DNA of 64,000 nt from Actinostola sp. cb2023 (lineage: Eukaryota; Cnidaria; Anthozoa; Actiniaria; Actinostolidae). Shown here piece after piece: positions 24,901 to 36,029 of the stretch. Made by a program: the position numbers and the translations under genes. The notes below the pieces were generated by a model, which ran no database searches, was not told the origin of the DNA, and worked only from the letters and a program-made list of their open reading frames with translations. Numbering within the stretch: the stretch's first letter is position 1; the number at the start of each line of letters is the position of its first letter. Where the stretch lies: contig JAUJYZ010000648.1 of NCBI GenBank assembly GCA_033675265.1, positions 225,001 to 289,000 of the forward strand, given 5' to 3'.

Positions 24901-27900
24901 ACCTATCTTGTAATCCATCCGATGTCTATAAAATCTACGTTGTCAGACAGCTGTAGGTGATATTCCCGGGAGATATTTCATCCACTTCAAACAATCTATG
25001 TAATCATCATATTTTGTTAGCCTCAAAGAGTGTGACCCTAAGGACAAATTCTAATCCAATGGATAAATAATTTTGATAAGGCTTCAAGTTGTCTACTGTA
25101 TGACAAGAAACCTTGGAACGATTGACTTTTCCCTGCACATTCCCTACTGGGACAACGAGCAAATGGCGTCAAGTCGAGATTGGGGTAGACAAAATACAGT
25201 AAATGTATGGAAATGTCTACCCCAGTCTCGACCTGGTGCTATTGTTCGTGGTTGGAGCAGAATCCTGGAAAGGTCTATTGTGGATCATTATTGGACTTCT
25301 TGTAAAGTGCCATTGTGCAAATTGGTAAACACTTTAGGAATATTACCATTACTTTAATCTGTAAATGAACTAAGCCCACTTTTACAAATACTTTTGACAG
25401 TTTAACTAACTTAAATCAGTATTGGAAACTATTTTATTAGCTAACCTGATCCCAGAGGTTTAACCTCTGTCAGACCGAAGTTTGAAAGAGGAAGATGGAT
25501 CCTATTCTAGTCATTGGGTTGATTGCTCAGAGATTATAATAGATGGGATCAGTAAAAATTTGTAACACTGTGGCTAGTCCTACGAACCAACAATGGTAAT
25601 CAGTTTTTGATGCCTAAAGGTTTGTTGATAAACACTTGAGCAGAAGTTGAAACTCTAAGGTCGATGGAGAGTCGTCGCCGGGCTAGGCTTCAGGTCAGCG
25701 GCACACTTTGAACTCATATTCTAATCCCAAAGTTGATCTAAGATCATTGAAGCAACAAATTACTGTAGACAATTGTATGAAGAGCCTGACAGCAACATGA
25801 GTGTATCCTAGTAAATGCATTGACTTATCTAGTAACTCTTTGTCCAAGGCATTACAACATGACAGACTTCTATCGATAGTTGTACAAACGTGACGTGTAT
25901 CATCTAGAAGCATGGAGACGACTGTAACGCCGCTATTATTAGAAGACCCTTCAATGTTTATCGTCTAGATCCTTCATCGGTTTATAGGTACTTAAAATCT
26001 TTATTGCCCATGGTATCAGCGGCTTAGCCTTATAGTCATTATTTACTTCGACATAATCGAGATAACACTAATGCCTTGGTTATTGGGCTGCGTTTTTAAT
26101 CAAAAGAAGATCATAGATTGTAGCGAAAAAAACATCTTGGCGTTCTAATATTTGCAGTACGGTCACCTAGCATAGTCATAAGAGGATGTGGAGCAGCTAA
26201 AAATGTATTGGAAACTGAAATGTCTTTCGGATAAAATGTATTTCTTCGTTAAAATATAGATTGTGCTTTCTCACTAACCAAAAAAAACCATGATGCAATG
26301 AAGTGTTAAAGTTACCTTTTATTCATTAACTATAAGTAGCGTTGTCTTTATAGTTTATGCAGCGGACGTTCGGCGGCCTGTCAAGTTTCTCAAAATTGGC
26401 CCGGCCACAGCTACATCATCAAATACGAGTTAATAAAACGAAATAACAATAGATATGAATGAAGAGATTGCTACTACGAGTAAAAAATCGTTTTGACAAC
26501 CATCTTGGATAACAAACAAGTAATCAAATCAATAGTCTATCTTCCGGTTTCAAGAGAGCTCGCGGGCGTGCGCAGTAAAAATGCGCGCGGGTAATGACTG
26601 CAAATGTCCTTATTGGGTAAATACATTTCTAGAACTTTCAAAGTAGCCGAGAGGTTAAATTGGGCATCGACCTACCGTCTGCTATAGTCGTAAATAATTC
26701 TATTCATTCCATAGTCTAGAGCGACGAATATACATAATAAAAATAAATAAATGAATAGCTTTTCCAAAAGGTACGGCTAGTTTTAGTTGATTCCGGCCAA
26801 CTCAGTTCCTCAATAAACACCAATGGTTTTCACTGATGATGCAAACCGCCATCAGTTAGTCCTTTGTTATTAAACCACTGGACACAATGAGGACCCGAGG
26901 GCTCTTTTAGGGCTCATTTCCGACCGAATTCTCAGTCTAACTTTATCGTCCGTGCAGTCTGTTGAAGGGAATGCAAAAGTGCACCCATGCTCACATTTCA
27001 CCCTTTCAGTTGTTTTTCATTGAGATTCTTTCCTTTCTTTCAGTTGTCCTTCATTCTTTTTGACTTTGGTTCATTTACTTTCTACTTCGATTTACGACTT
27101 ACGACATGATGACATAGAGTCGATTTCGTATGAGTGGGAAAGTTAAGGTACCGTGCTGTGCTGTATTGACTGAAGAGTTGGAGTGGATGAGATGTATCTG
27201 CGGGAGACTATATATCACTCAGTTGATGTAATGTATTCATACAATATTTTGTATTATATTGTTCACTGTCTATTGTGTCTGCATTGAGTTTTATGAATAT
27301 ATTACATCAACCGAGTGCTATATGGTATCACCTCCCATGCATCAGAACACTTTTTGATTGGCTCAGAAAGGAATCCATTTGCACGAGTGTCACGGAACCG
27401 TAAATTTCCCACTCATTCGAAAACGACTCTAATACAGAAAAATATAGCTTCGTGCAACACTTGCAATACAATTATGAGTTAGCACCAGTCTGATGGTCTC
27501 CTGTGTCATCAAGTACATAAAAATGTCCGGGGATGAAAATATACAGTCATCACAGGTGGCACCTTTCAACGAAATGTATTCAACAGTGGATTAATACAGT
27601 GAACGAAATGAAATATCTGTATTGCTGGTCGGCAATCAATCCCTGGAGATTTGAATTACAAAAACGCAACGGCCATGTTGGTGGAACTGACAAGACGTCG
27701 CGTGCAAACATCGCAGCAATTAGTTAAATAGTAAAAAAACAGTTTTTAAATATTTCAAGGTAAAATATTTGTATATTTAGCCGGTGTATTTTACATTAGA
27801 CAAAAGAGCCGCGCGTGTAAATATACTGTAACATAAACACGATGGGAGTTATAGAGCACGAAAGAAACAAGCCCCGGGGAAATTCCCCATGTGAAAGGGG

Positions 27901-30900
27901 CGGGATGATCGTCGGAAAATTTGAATTAAACGCATAAAAGAGAACAATCTGGGCGTGGCTGAAGCTTTGCCGGTTTGACCCCTAAAAGATGCCATTTCCA
28001 AACCAGAAATATTACAGATTTCCTGACAGATCGGCCTAGAATACCAACACAATATTACGTCCTATCATCATTACGTTCCAACAGGAACTCAAACCTTCCG
28101 CCGAACTGAATGAGTAGGTAGTGGGTTTTTACTATTCGTAATTTCTAAGTTATTTTTCTTTCCGATTGTTGTACAGGTAGAGACTATTGGCGATGCATAC
28201 ATGGTGGTGGGCGGTCTACCACACCCTTGTGATAACCATGCAGACAGGGTTGTAAGCATGGGATGTAGTATGATGGAAGCAACAGAAAGTGTACATTCTC
28301 CTGTTGATAAGAGTCCAATCAAGGTACAATTGATAACTAACGCATATAGAGGTTCCTTTCAAATCGTCCATTCTTTACGTATTGTCGAAGCCAGGGTGCA
28401 TATTGCGCCTCAAATAGCAGCCGACACTTATTGATATCCATGTAACTCGCATTGTGATAATGCGCTTTATCATCCCCAATATTTGTTTCAACCAATCACA
28501 ATCGAGAATTCTCCCGTATCAAGACACTCTACTGTCCTGATATTCTACGGTATCAGGACACTCTACTGTCCTGATATCATATATCACGGACAGTTGGTTA
28601 AAATGTGGTTCTAAATAAGAAACCATTGTATTTTTATATTACTTCTGGTCATTTTAAGGGAAAATATGTTTCATTCAAAAGATAAATAAACGTTTTGAAC
28701 AAAACTGAGGATTGAACATTTCCCGCCACTTCTCAAACTCACGGACGCGTGCCGACAATATGCTAATAAGTTTGTATTTTGAAAAGATCGTCCTCGATGT
28801 TTTTAGTGAAATTCTTTCATTTCGGCGAAAAGAGTGGGATGATAAATAAATAATCGGTCAATTTTGGTTCGATTCGGCGAAATATCAGGACCCGTTAGGT
28901 CTTGCCATGGGTATTTTGGCTCGACTACGTCTCGCCAAAATACGAACCATGGCTCGACCTAACTCGCCCTGGTATTTCGCCGAATCGAACCAAAATTGCC
29001 CGATTATATATAAGTACAAGCATCTCCAACAGTGCGATCATCATTATCAACCACCACCACCACAACAATTAACAACCACACGGAACAAATTGCGTTGATA
29101 ATATTGCGAAAAGACGTTCCTTAATGTAAGTAAGTAACTAACAAGTTAAACTTTACGATGCCTTATTTGGAATAGATCCGTATTGGTATCCACACGGGAT
29201 CTGTAATGGCAGGCGTGGTTGGGAAGAAGATGCCTCGTTACTGTTTGTTCGGCAGCACCGTTACCCTTGCCAACAAAATGGAGTCTGGTAGTCAACCTGG
29301 CCGCATAAACATAAGCATCGACACAAAGAAGTAAGTACCTATTATCTGTTTTGCCATAGTGGCAACACCAGCATGGCAGAGCAAGAAGTTTGATCATCTT
29401 CTCCTCTCGTTGAATAAGCTTGACCAATATCCCACTTTCGAGTTGTCTAGGCACCGCTGTGTAGGAGCCAGCATGGTCGAGTGGTCAGAGTGCCGGTCTC
29501 AGAATCCGGTGACCCCGAGTTCGAGTCCCGCTCTGTCCACTAGCTGAGACTGTATTTGTTCTGGGCAATCCCTAGTTTAAATTCAGTTTCTCGACCATGC
29601 TTGTAAATAGCCAACTGGTTCGCCTCCTCGCCAGTTGGGTTTCTTAAAACAGTTTATGTTCTAATATTTATATCATTTCAGTTATTGTAATGCGCATCTG
29701 AAAATTTTAGGATTTATATTTGCGCAATATAAGTGAATAAATTATTATTATTATTATTACTCCTTGGCAAAAGACGCATTTGCTCAGCAATGTATGTATG
29801 TAGCTTTGTGCCGTGTTTACACTTGAGCGCTTTTCCAAGATACTAGTCAGAAAACTAAGGTTAACCGCTGGTGTGACATCTAACGATTTGACCAACTTAA
29901 TAAAGGTAGATTGTATAGATGTAAAAAACAACAGTTTTGTGATTTGTACCTTGGTAAAGCACTCAAGTGTAAACACGGCATTCTATGTGTCATCTGGGCT
30001 GGTGAAGTTGAAGGTTAATTTTTTTTTACTGTTTATATATCTATCTATCTATACATGTGAAATAACATTGCAAGGGATCTGACTCATTTTCATTGCCTGG
30101 TAGAACTTTTTTTATTTCATCAGATTTTAATTCCTAAGGAGTAAATTATAAAATAAGAACCTTTCCAAATTTTAGGCTAAATCAGGTTCTTATGTAAAGG
30201 GGGTCGAAATGGGCAATCTTAGCTTAACAGGTTCTTAAAAACCAGATTCTTATATGCGGGGTTTTACTGTAACCCGTGGAATTAACAAAAGTTTCTATTG
30301 TCCAATGTCAATATTTGTTCCCATTCTCGTTGGTATTTGTGAGTACAAAGGAGTACAATGGTGTCTAAACAACTCGAAACTGGAGTATTGCGCTTCACTC
30401 CTGCTAACTTCAATGTGGCATTTTAGATTCGTTCTTTTTTTATGCATTTTTCTTTGTAATTTTCATGTCTTGGTTATCCAAGAGAGTGCGCCGCACAACG
30501 TTGTTTGATGTGGAATCAATATTAGCACATATCCTTAATCAACAGGTCTCTCCAACAGCCTAAAGATTACACGTATAAAGTCAACGACGTAGTACCAAAC
30601 CCCCTGCCATGCTTCTTCATAAAGCGAAGTGCTCTTGGAGCAAAACGAACATCCCTTGCCGATATTGTATCGTCTGTAGCACCCAACAGTATTTGCATGT
30701 TCCGATCCCCTATGGGTTCACCAACTAATTCACCCACCAATCGAAGGCGCGCCAGTTCTGTTGAGCCCCCACTGATATCTTCAAAGGCAGGAATATCGGT
30801 TTGTCCTATGAAAAGGCGCACTACTGTCCACAAAATGCCCAGTAGGATTACAAAAGAAGAGAACGGGTTGGCCTCTACACCTGAACTGGAGTACGTCCCG

Positions 30901-31044
30901 GATGACGGGCAGTTTAGCCTTGATGAATCGCCTTTCGACGAGATGGACAGGGACAAGCTCGTAGCGCTTATGGGCTTGCAAGAAAAGATAGATGCACTCA
31001 ACGTCAATAAAGACTTTACCCACTTGCACTCCAAAGAAGGCTAA
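21930..31044 (+). CDS. Soluble guanylate cyclase gene A: heme-type H-NOX with alpha-type catalytic domain
   Basis: Exons: 21930-21932 (ATG only), 22021-22094, 22215-22318, 22420-23693, 28177-28323, 29176-29330, 30546-31044; joined 2256 nt, 751 aa. H-NOX about 1-185: heme ligand His106 (LDALHDHL), Pro119, heme-propionate motif Y135-x-S137-x-R139; the site equivalent to human beta1 Ile145 is Ile, arguing for NO rather than O2 sensing. HNOBA about 228-375, coiled coil about 376-415 (ends [13 protein letters not shown]), cyclase domain about 433-610. Metal Asp residues D445 (LFSDIVGFT) and D491 (ETIGDAY) are present, but the catalytic Asn/Arg positions are T564 and K568 (STVTLANK), as in alpha subunits. 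It should therefore need a beta-type partner. The long tail (about 611-751) is Ser/Pro-rich with RRRAS (S656) and KRRTT (T679), possible PKA/PKG sites. Intron 4 is 4.5 kb. Confidence 0.9.
25173..25232. other. Compact 60-nt hairpin with 19-bp stem
   Basis: GTCGAGATTGGGGTAGACA pairs with the downstream complement of GTCGAGACTGGGGTAGACA, leaving a single wobble position. After a small internal loop, ATAC pairs with GTAT around a 7-nt loop. The size and shape recall a pre-miRNA foldback or a very small MITE. The stem is short for a canonical pre-miRNA, so neither is established. Confidence 0.4.
27115..27432. mobile_element. Foldback MITE in intron 4 of gene A
   Basis: Imperfect terminal inverted repeats of about 40 bp: the left end TAGAGTCG...ATGAGTGGGAAA pairs with the right end TTTCCCACTCAT...CGACTCTA. 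An inner pair (CACTCAGTTGATGTAAT against ATTACATCAACCGAGTG) also matches. No coding capacity. Confidence 0.75.
28517..28580. repeat. Short direct repeats of GACACTCTACTGTCCTGATAT
   Basis: Two close copies of a roughly 21-bp motif containing ACACTCTACTGTCCTGATAT, separated by a related linker (TCTACGGTATCAG). Located in intron 5 of sGC gene A. Confidence 0.6.
28857..29001. mobile_element. 145-bp foldback element in intron 5 of gene A
   Basis: The left arm (CAATTTTGGTTCGATTCGGC and GAAATA) is complementary to the right arm (TATTTC then GCCGAATCGAACCAAAATTG). A second inner pair is built around ATTTTGGCTCGAC and CGCCAAAAT. Probably a MITE. Confidence 0.7.
29463..29759 (+). mobile_element. tRNA-Leu-derived SINE in intron 6 of gene A
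   Basis: The first 85 bp resemble a class II tRNA: A box TGGTCGAGTGG (29474-29484), an anticodon arm with loop CTCAGAA (anticodon CAG, Leu), a short variable arm and B box GTTCGAGTCCC (29519-29529). The acceptor stem does not close and there is an unrelated body of about 200 bp ending in an ATT microsatellite tail at 29745-29759. That is the structure of a tRNA-derived SINE rather than a working tRNA gene. Confidence 0.85.
29809..29980. mobile_element. 172-bp MITE in intron 6 of gene A
   Basis: The ends TGCCGTGTTTACACTTGAG and CTCAAGTGTAAACACGGCA are perfect complements; the pairing continues with one mismatch into GCTTT/AAAGC and CCAAG/CTTGG. The interior has no coding capacity. Confidence 0.85.
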
Positions 31045-34000
31045 TTTATAACAGTGTTTTCATTGACAAGAAGTTCCGGCTCCAATCTGCCCAATCCTTT
31101 AAAATAATAAGTTATTATCGTTTATATCTTATTAGAAACAAAAGAAAGGGATTATAAATTTCAGCCCCTATAATCGCATTGAGTGGCACAGCAACGCGAC
31201 AAAACATCCAACAAAGTAACCCGGTATATACAATACTATATTCATCTTATTCATGCCGAACAAATGAACTATACTTATTTCCACAGTATAGCAGATGTCC
31301 AATTTCCACTGTATATCAATTACCCCTGCCATTGCATAATTAGAGACGGAAGTGTAAATATAGGCCTTTCACAATAGAAGTTTATCATATAATAACTACC
31401 TGTTAAAAGCTGAAAATTTGGACAAATAATCCATTCCACTTGAGCATCTTCCATTACACATGAAAGACGTGTCACATTGACATTTGAACTTGTTTATGTA
31501 TATATAGCTATCAATTTATGTAGTTCACGTTCTAATAGGTAGTTGCATTTATTATTCATATGTGGTAAGCCTATTTTAGCATGTTTATTTTGTACAGAAT
31601 GACAAATATATGGTTATATAAAGGCAGAAGTGTGATTGTTAGGCTCTTGGGCAGCATGGAAAGGTTAATATTGATTTTTACCATCCCCCTAGTTTGTACA
31701 TTATAGTACATTTTATGACATTGTTCAATACAATCTTAAGGTAAGTTTTTCTTATGGTTTTCATAGGCGACGCAAGCATAAATACAAGCATCAGAACTTG
31801 TGTTATGTGAAAACGGGTCCGACAGAAGACCAAGCGCAGGGAATGGTTAAAATCCTTGTGCTTCCACTTGTGTCAGGCCAATTTCACAATGAAATAAGGC
31901 CTCACTGCTCATACTTGTGTCGAGAAAACACAGGGTAACGTGAATCGTGAAAAACACTTCATAAACAAAAGATAAAACCGCAATCCGTGCAAGAAAGACG
32001 TGCGTGAAATGGCTTAAATGATTCTTTTTAGTCGTGAATTTACGAAAACATGGCACGTGAAGCGTGATCACAACCCCCCTTTGCTACCCTGAAAACAAGC
32101 CTTTATAGTCACTTCGGACAGAGTAACAATCCCTAACCTAACAAGTTTCCAGGACAATGTAATGTTTTAAAGTTTATTTATATATCACAAGAGAGTGATA
32201 TAATGGGAAACGTGCGTGAGGTGGGTCATGATGCTGAATTTCTTCCTAAATTCTACGATCTAAAAATTGTTTGAATTATACAAGTGACGTTTTGTTAGCC
32301 TCAAAATATATTGACATTCATCATTTTAAAAAAATTGAGAAGAATGAGGAATTAATGCCCGCCTGCTATAATTTCATTTACGCCCTTGGTGGTATCTGAC
32401 CACGCTTAATCTTACAATTAATTTGAATTAAACCAACCACAGGTCCATGGTAAGGAATAAATTTCGTCGCAAAATATACAACTCACGTTGATGCATTTTC
32501 TGTCGAAGAAAACGTAGGCTTTTGCGACACTTTAGAGAGTTACCATCGTGTGTGACCAAAATGTTTTTAATATTAAAATCCTTTGGGTAAATGGGAACCT
32601 AAACTGACCATAATTCGTATGTGACTTTTTGTGGCTCCTTTGTTACCCCACCGCTGTCACCATCGAAATTTTTAGGATTTGACTTGTCATTGAGCTTTGG
32701 ATTGTTTCTATAATAACTAGAACTAGTTAACGACCTCTGAACTATCTACTACTCTATCTTTTCTTGCAGAAAGCATTTCAGATTTGATTGCCGATGGCTT
32801 TCAAATGCCCGCGGTGTAGTTCGTATTTTCGATTTTATCACTACTAGCTTTGCAACCTGAAATTTCACCAGATGTCTTCTGAAGTCCTCCATTAGTAGCG
32901 TGACTCCTAAATACTTACTAATTGGGCGAGAGTTATTTATTTATATTGTTACTTTGACGTTTTCATTACAAGAGTAAAGGAAGACAATGCATGGTAATTA
33001 AAAGCGGGGGAAGTAATAGTAACATTTGCATATAATAGTAAAAGCTCGACTGACAAGATTGATCAAACGAAGAGTGAGAAAGTGAAGGAAGGACAAAACA
33101 GTGCGCCGTCCCTTAAATCACTGGCTCGATTACAATACAGCTTGACAGGGCCTCATTCAGAGTATGAAAAATCACTTCAATTGATAGATCAGAATGCAAG
33201 CTGGAGACCTTTCATATGATGTGAACAACTGAACCAATAAGCAATTGCGTCCACAGCGGGATGTCTACACTGAGGATTTTGTTATGCTCTAAAAACAGCC
33301 GAATGTTGTGAACAAACAAGTTGACAAGAAAGCGTAACCTCTCGAAGAGATCTTTTTGAACAATTAGGTGTCAGCAAATATTCCAAGTAGAGTAAGTGGG
33401 GTTGCCTGGTTACTGATTATGTAGGGTTCAGTTTGCTTGTAAAATATTTGCTTTCTTAAACTGAAACACTGTGGACTTCTTATCAGGGCAAAGCATTGGC
33501 TGAATCGATCAAACATCTCGTGAAGCGACGAATGTTGCGACTATGAGCAACTTGCAGGTAGGAGGATTCACTGATTGTCAGCTGTACAACTTATAGTGAG
33601 CCCCGTATTTAGTTTAACAGACTGAGAATAGGCTTAGCTGTTAATTTAAAGGCATTAGCTCACTCGCCGAGATTCAATGGGTGGCACACACATGCAGCCG
33701 CCTAAAGATCCCTAAACAAATGAAGCCTTCGGATGGTACACACCACCCGGCTCAGTCCGCCATGCATGATAGTCTTATCTAAATTACCGTAGTCAGTATA
33801 GGAAATAACGCCGTAGGTAGACGATACCACTGAGTTGTACTGAATAACAGTAAGGCTACTTTTATGAGAATAACTCAGTAAGAACGGCTGTATGTTTGCA
33901 CATGAGATGATAATTTAGTTTCATGACTGATTTCCATCCAAGTATCATGTCCAATCCCAACGTCATCGGTTGAGAAATCGGAGTCGTGGAAGCTGCATGC

Positions 34001-36029
34001 AAAACAGTTCTTCCAGAACTTTCTACGATACTGATATCGAGCAATTATTGTACATTAGGGACTACAATCACTATAATTTGACGCGCTTAAACATTCCGAA
34101 CATGCATGCAAACGTCGTGACAAATCACTCAGTGTGTTTAATAAATCCGCAAACAATCAGACATTCGTTGAATTAACTGACTTAATTAACACCTACAAAT
34201 GATAATAATAATAATAATAATAATTTATTAATTTAAATGATCAGTTCAAACAGTGTTTCTGACAAGATCTGAGGCATAGTTTAGAAATCTATACGCAAAT
34301 CTCTGTCCGGCATAGTTATACATAAGTTCTCAGGGTCATCTGTGTCTATACGAATGACTCAATAAATCAGTGTGTGTAAAGTCTAAATAGCGATGTTGTC
34401 AAAATCAGTGTGAAAATAAAATAAATTATTTTCAAGAAAATGAAGTGATTTTGAAGATATAAATACTCTGTTATTATTATTGTCAAAACGACTAATCTAC
34501 CCCCGCATGGTTATCTTATGGGGTCAGAATCTGTATAGAGTGTTGATAAGGCGTGAAGTACATTCAGTGGGCTATACCATAGAACCTGTTTCCGCTATAA
34601 GGGTATATTGTTAACTTATCTTACTAAACGAACTCAGTGTTAATGTCCTAGTAATCCTGGCGGAAAAAGACACCCATGACGATATCTAGGTTCAATAAGA
34701 TGGCATTTCATTTGCATATCACCAGAACCCCACATCGCTTGCGCACAAGCAGATATGATTTTGCAAGATGACGTATAACCAAGTGAAATATTATGATGAA
34801 GTTAAAGTGGAGATAAACCACTTGTATTATATTAACGGTCGTCCACTGAAAGATAAGCCAAGTCTAAACATAAGGGAATGCATGGGGTGAAATATTAATA
34901 AATAGACCAATAAAGTTGAGATATATACATTGGCCACAGCACGAGTTCTGACAACAGATAAATATTATTTACAACATCGGTACACTTTTGTTTTTATCCT
35001 GACAGGAATTTACTAGGGCTACGGCGTATTGTCTTGCGGACCTCTTGAAAATAGCTATCTCCATTGTCATATCAGCTGGTGCGTTTTAAAAGGCAACGTC
35101 ATATCTTGTAAACATTCTCAACTAAAGGACTGAAATAAATTATAAATAAGTGAATCTAATTCTTTTATATATTGAGTATTACTACATGTGTCTATACGGT
35201 GACAAACTAATACCACTCGTGTGCTCAGCAAACATTACGCCTGGTGATAGCTTAAAAATGTCATGAAAAGAGAAACAACCGACTTGGATAATTCGATAAA
35301 GAGATATATCTTTTTGGGCGCAATCCTATTTGGTTTTAATGATTTCAAATGTGGTTATCTGTTAGATTCGCACGTTTGGGAGAGAGAATTAACGCGCCAA
35401 AGAAACTAACAAGCGCCGACAAGCGTCCAATATAAAAGGAGAAGAAACAAAATTTGTGGTAAATTTCTTAACGAAAACGATTTTCACCAAGCGCCTTTAA
35501 AAATTAAACACGCGCACGCGTAGACTTCAATTAGTACAAGTTGGAGAGCCGGTTGTCGGCTTTATTTCTTATAATAATCATAAGAATAACAATAACAATA
35601 ACAAGATTTTATTGAGAAACAGATATATAGTACAACAGGATATCTACTGCGCAAATACTTCGTTGCAATAAAATCAATTGGGTTTCAGACATGCTGTTTT
35701 GGGTTGAAGGTCGGACAGTAGTAATCCACATATCTGAAGCAACGACAAATTGGCGCGCTACGAGTTTCCAGCAGTGACTTCAGAAGATCTCGATTTTGAT
35801 TCGTCGCCTTTTAATACATTGTATTTAAAATACGACGGAAACAATATATTTACATAATATTTGCGATCTCACACGACAGCTCAGCTTCAAAACCGACCCA
35901 TACTGATATACAGACAAGAACGAACGTACCGAAACAACCTTCGTTGTCAACATCAATTTCCTGAGCACAGATTTTCCGTTGCTGAAGATCATCGCTTGGA
36001 ATACGATCGACGATCGAGTTGGTTTAAAC
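31045..36029. other. Intergenic region between sGC genes A and B
   Basis: About 5 kb of AT-rich DNA with the 3' UTR of gene A at its left end and the unidentified promoter of gene B at its right end. A short AAT microsatellite is at about 34201-34225, and AACAAT/AATAAC-type repeats near 35570-35605 look like a retroposon tail in reverse orientation. No further gene is supported; the open frames are short and have no recognised motifs. Confidence 0.5.

Larger units (their letters stand above)
23694..28176 (+). other. Intron 4 of sGC gene A
   Basis: A 4.5-kb intron interrupting the cyclase domain just before VETIGDAY. It holds a compact hairpin (25173-25232) and a foldback MITE (27115-27432). 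Apart from those I see no exon, RNA gene or long repeat. Bases 26520-26600 are locally rich in GCGCG motifs without further clues. Confidence 0.55.

Noticed and set aside
29463..29545. Functional tRNA-Leu(CAG) gene
   Set aside because: A and B boxes are present but the acceptor stem does not pair, the anticodon stem has a mismatch, and it continues into a SINE body with an ATT tail inside an intron.
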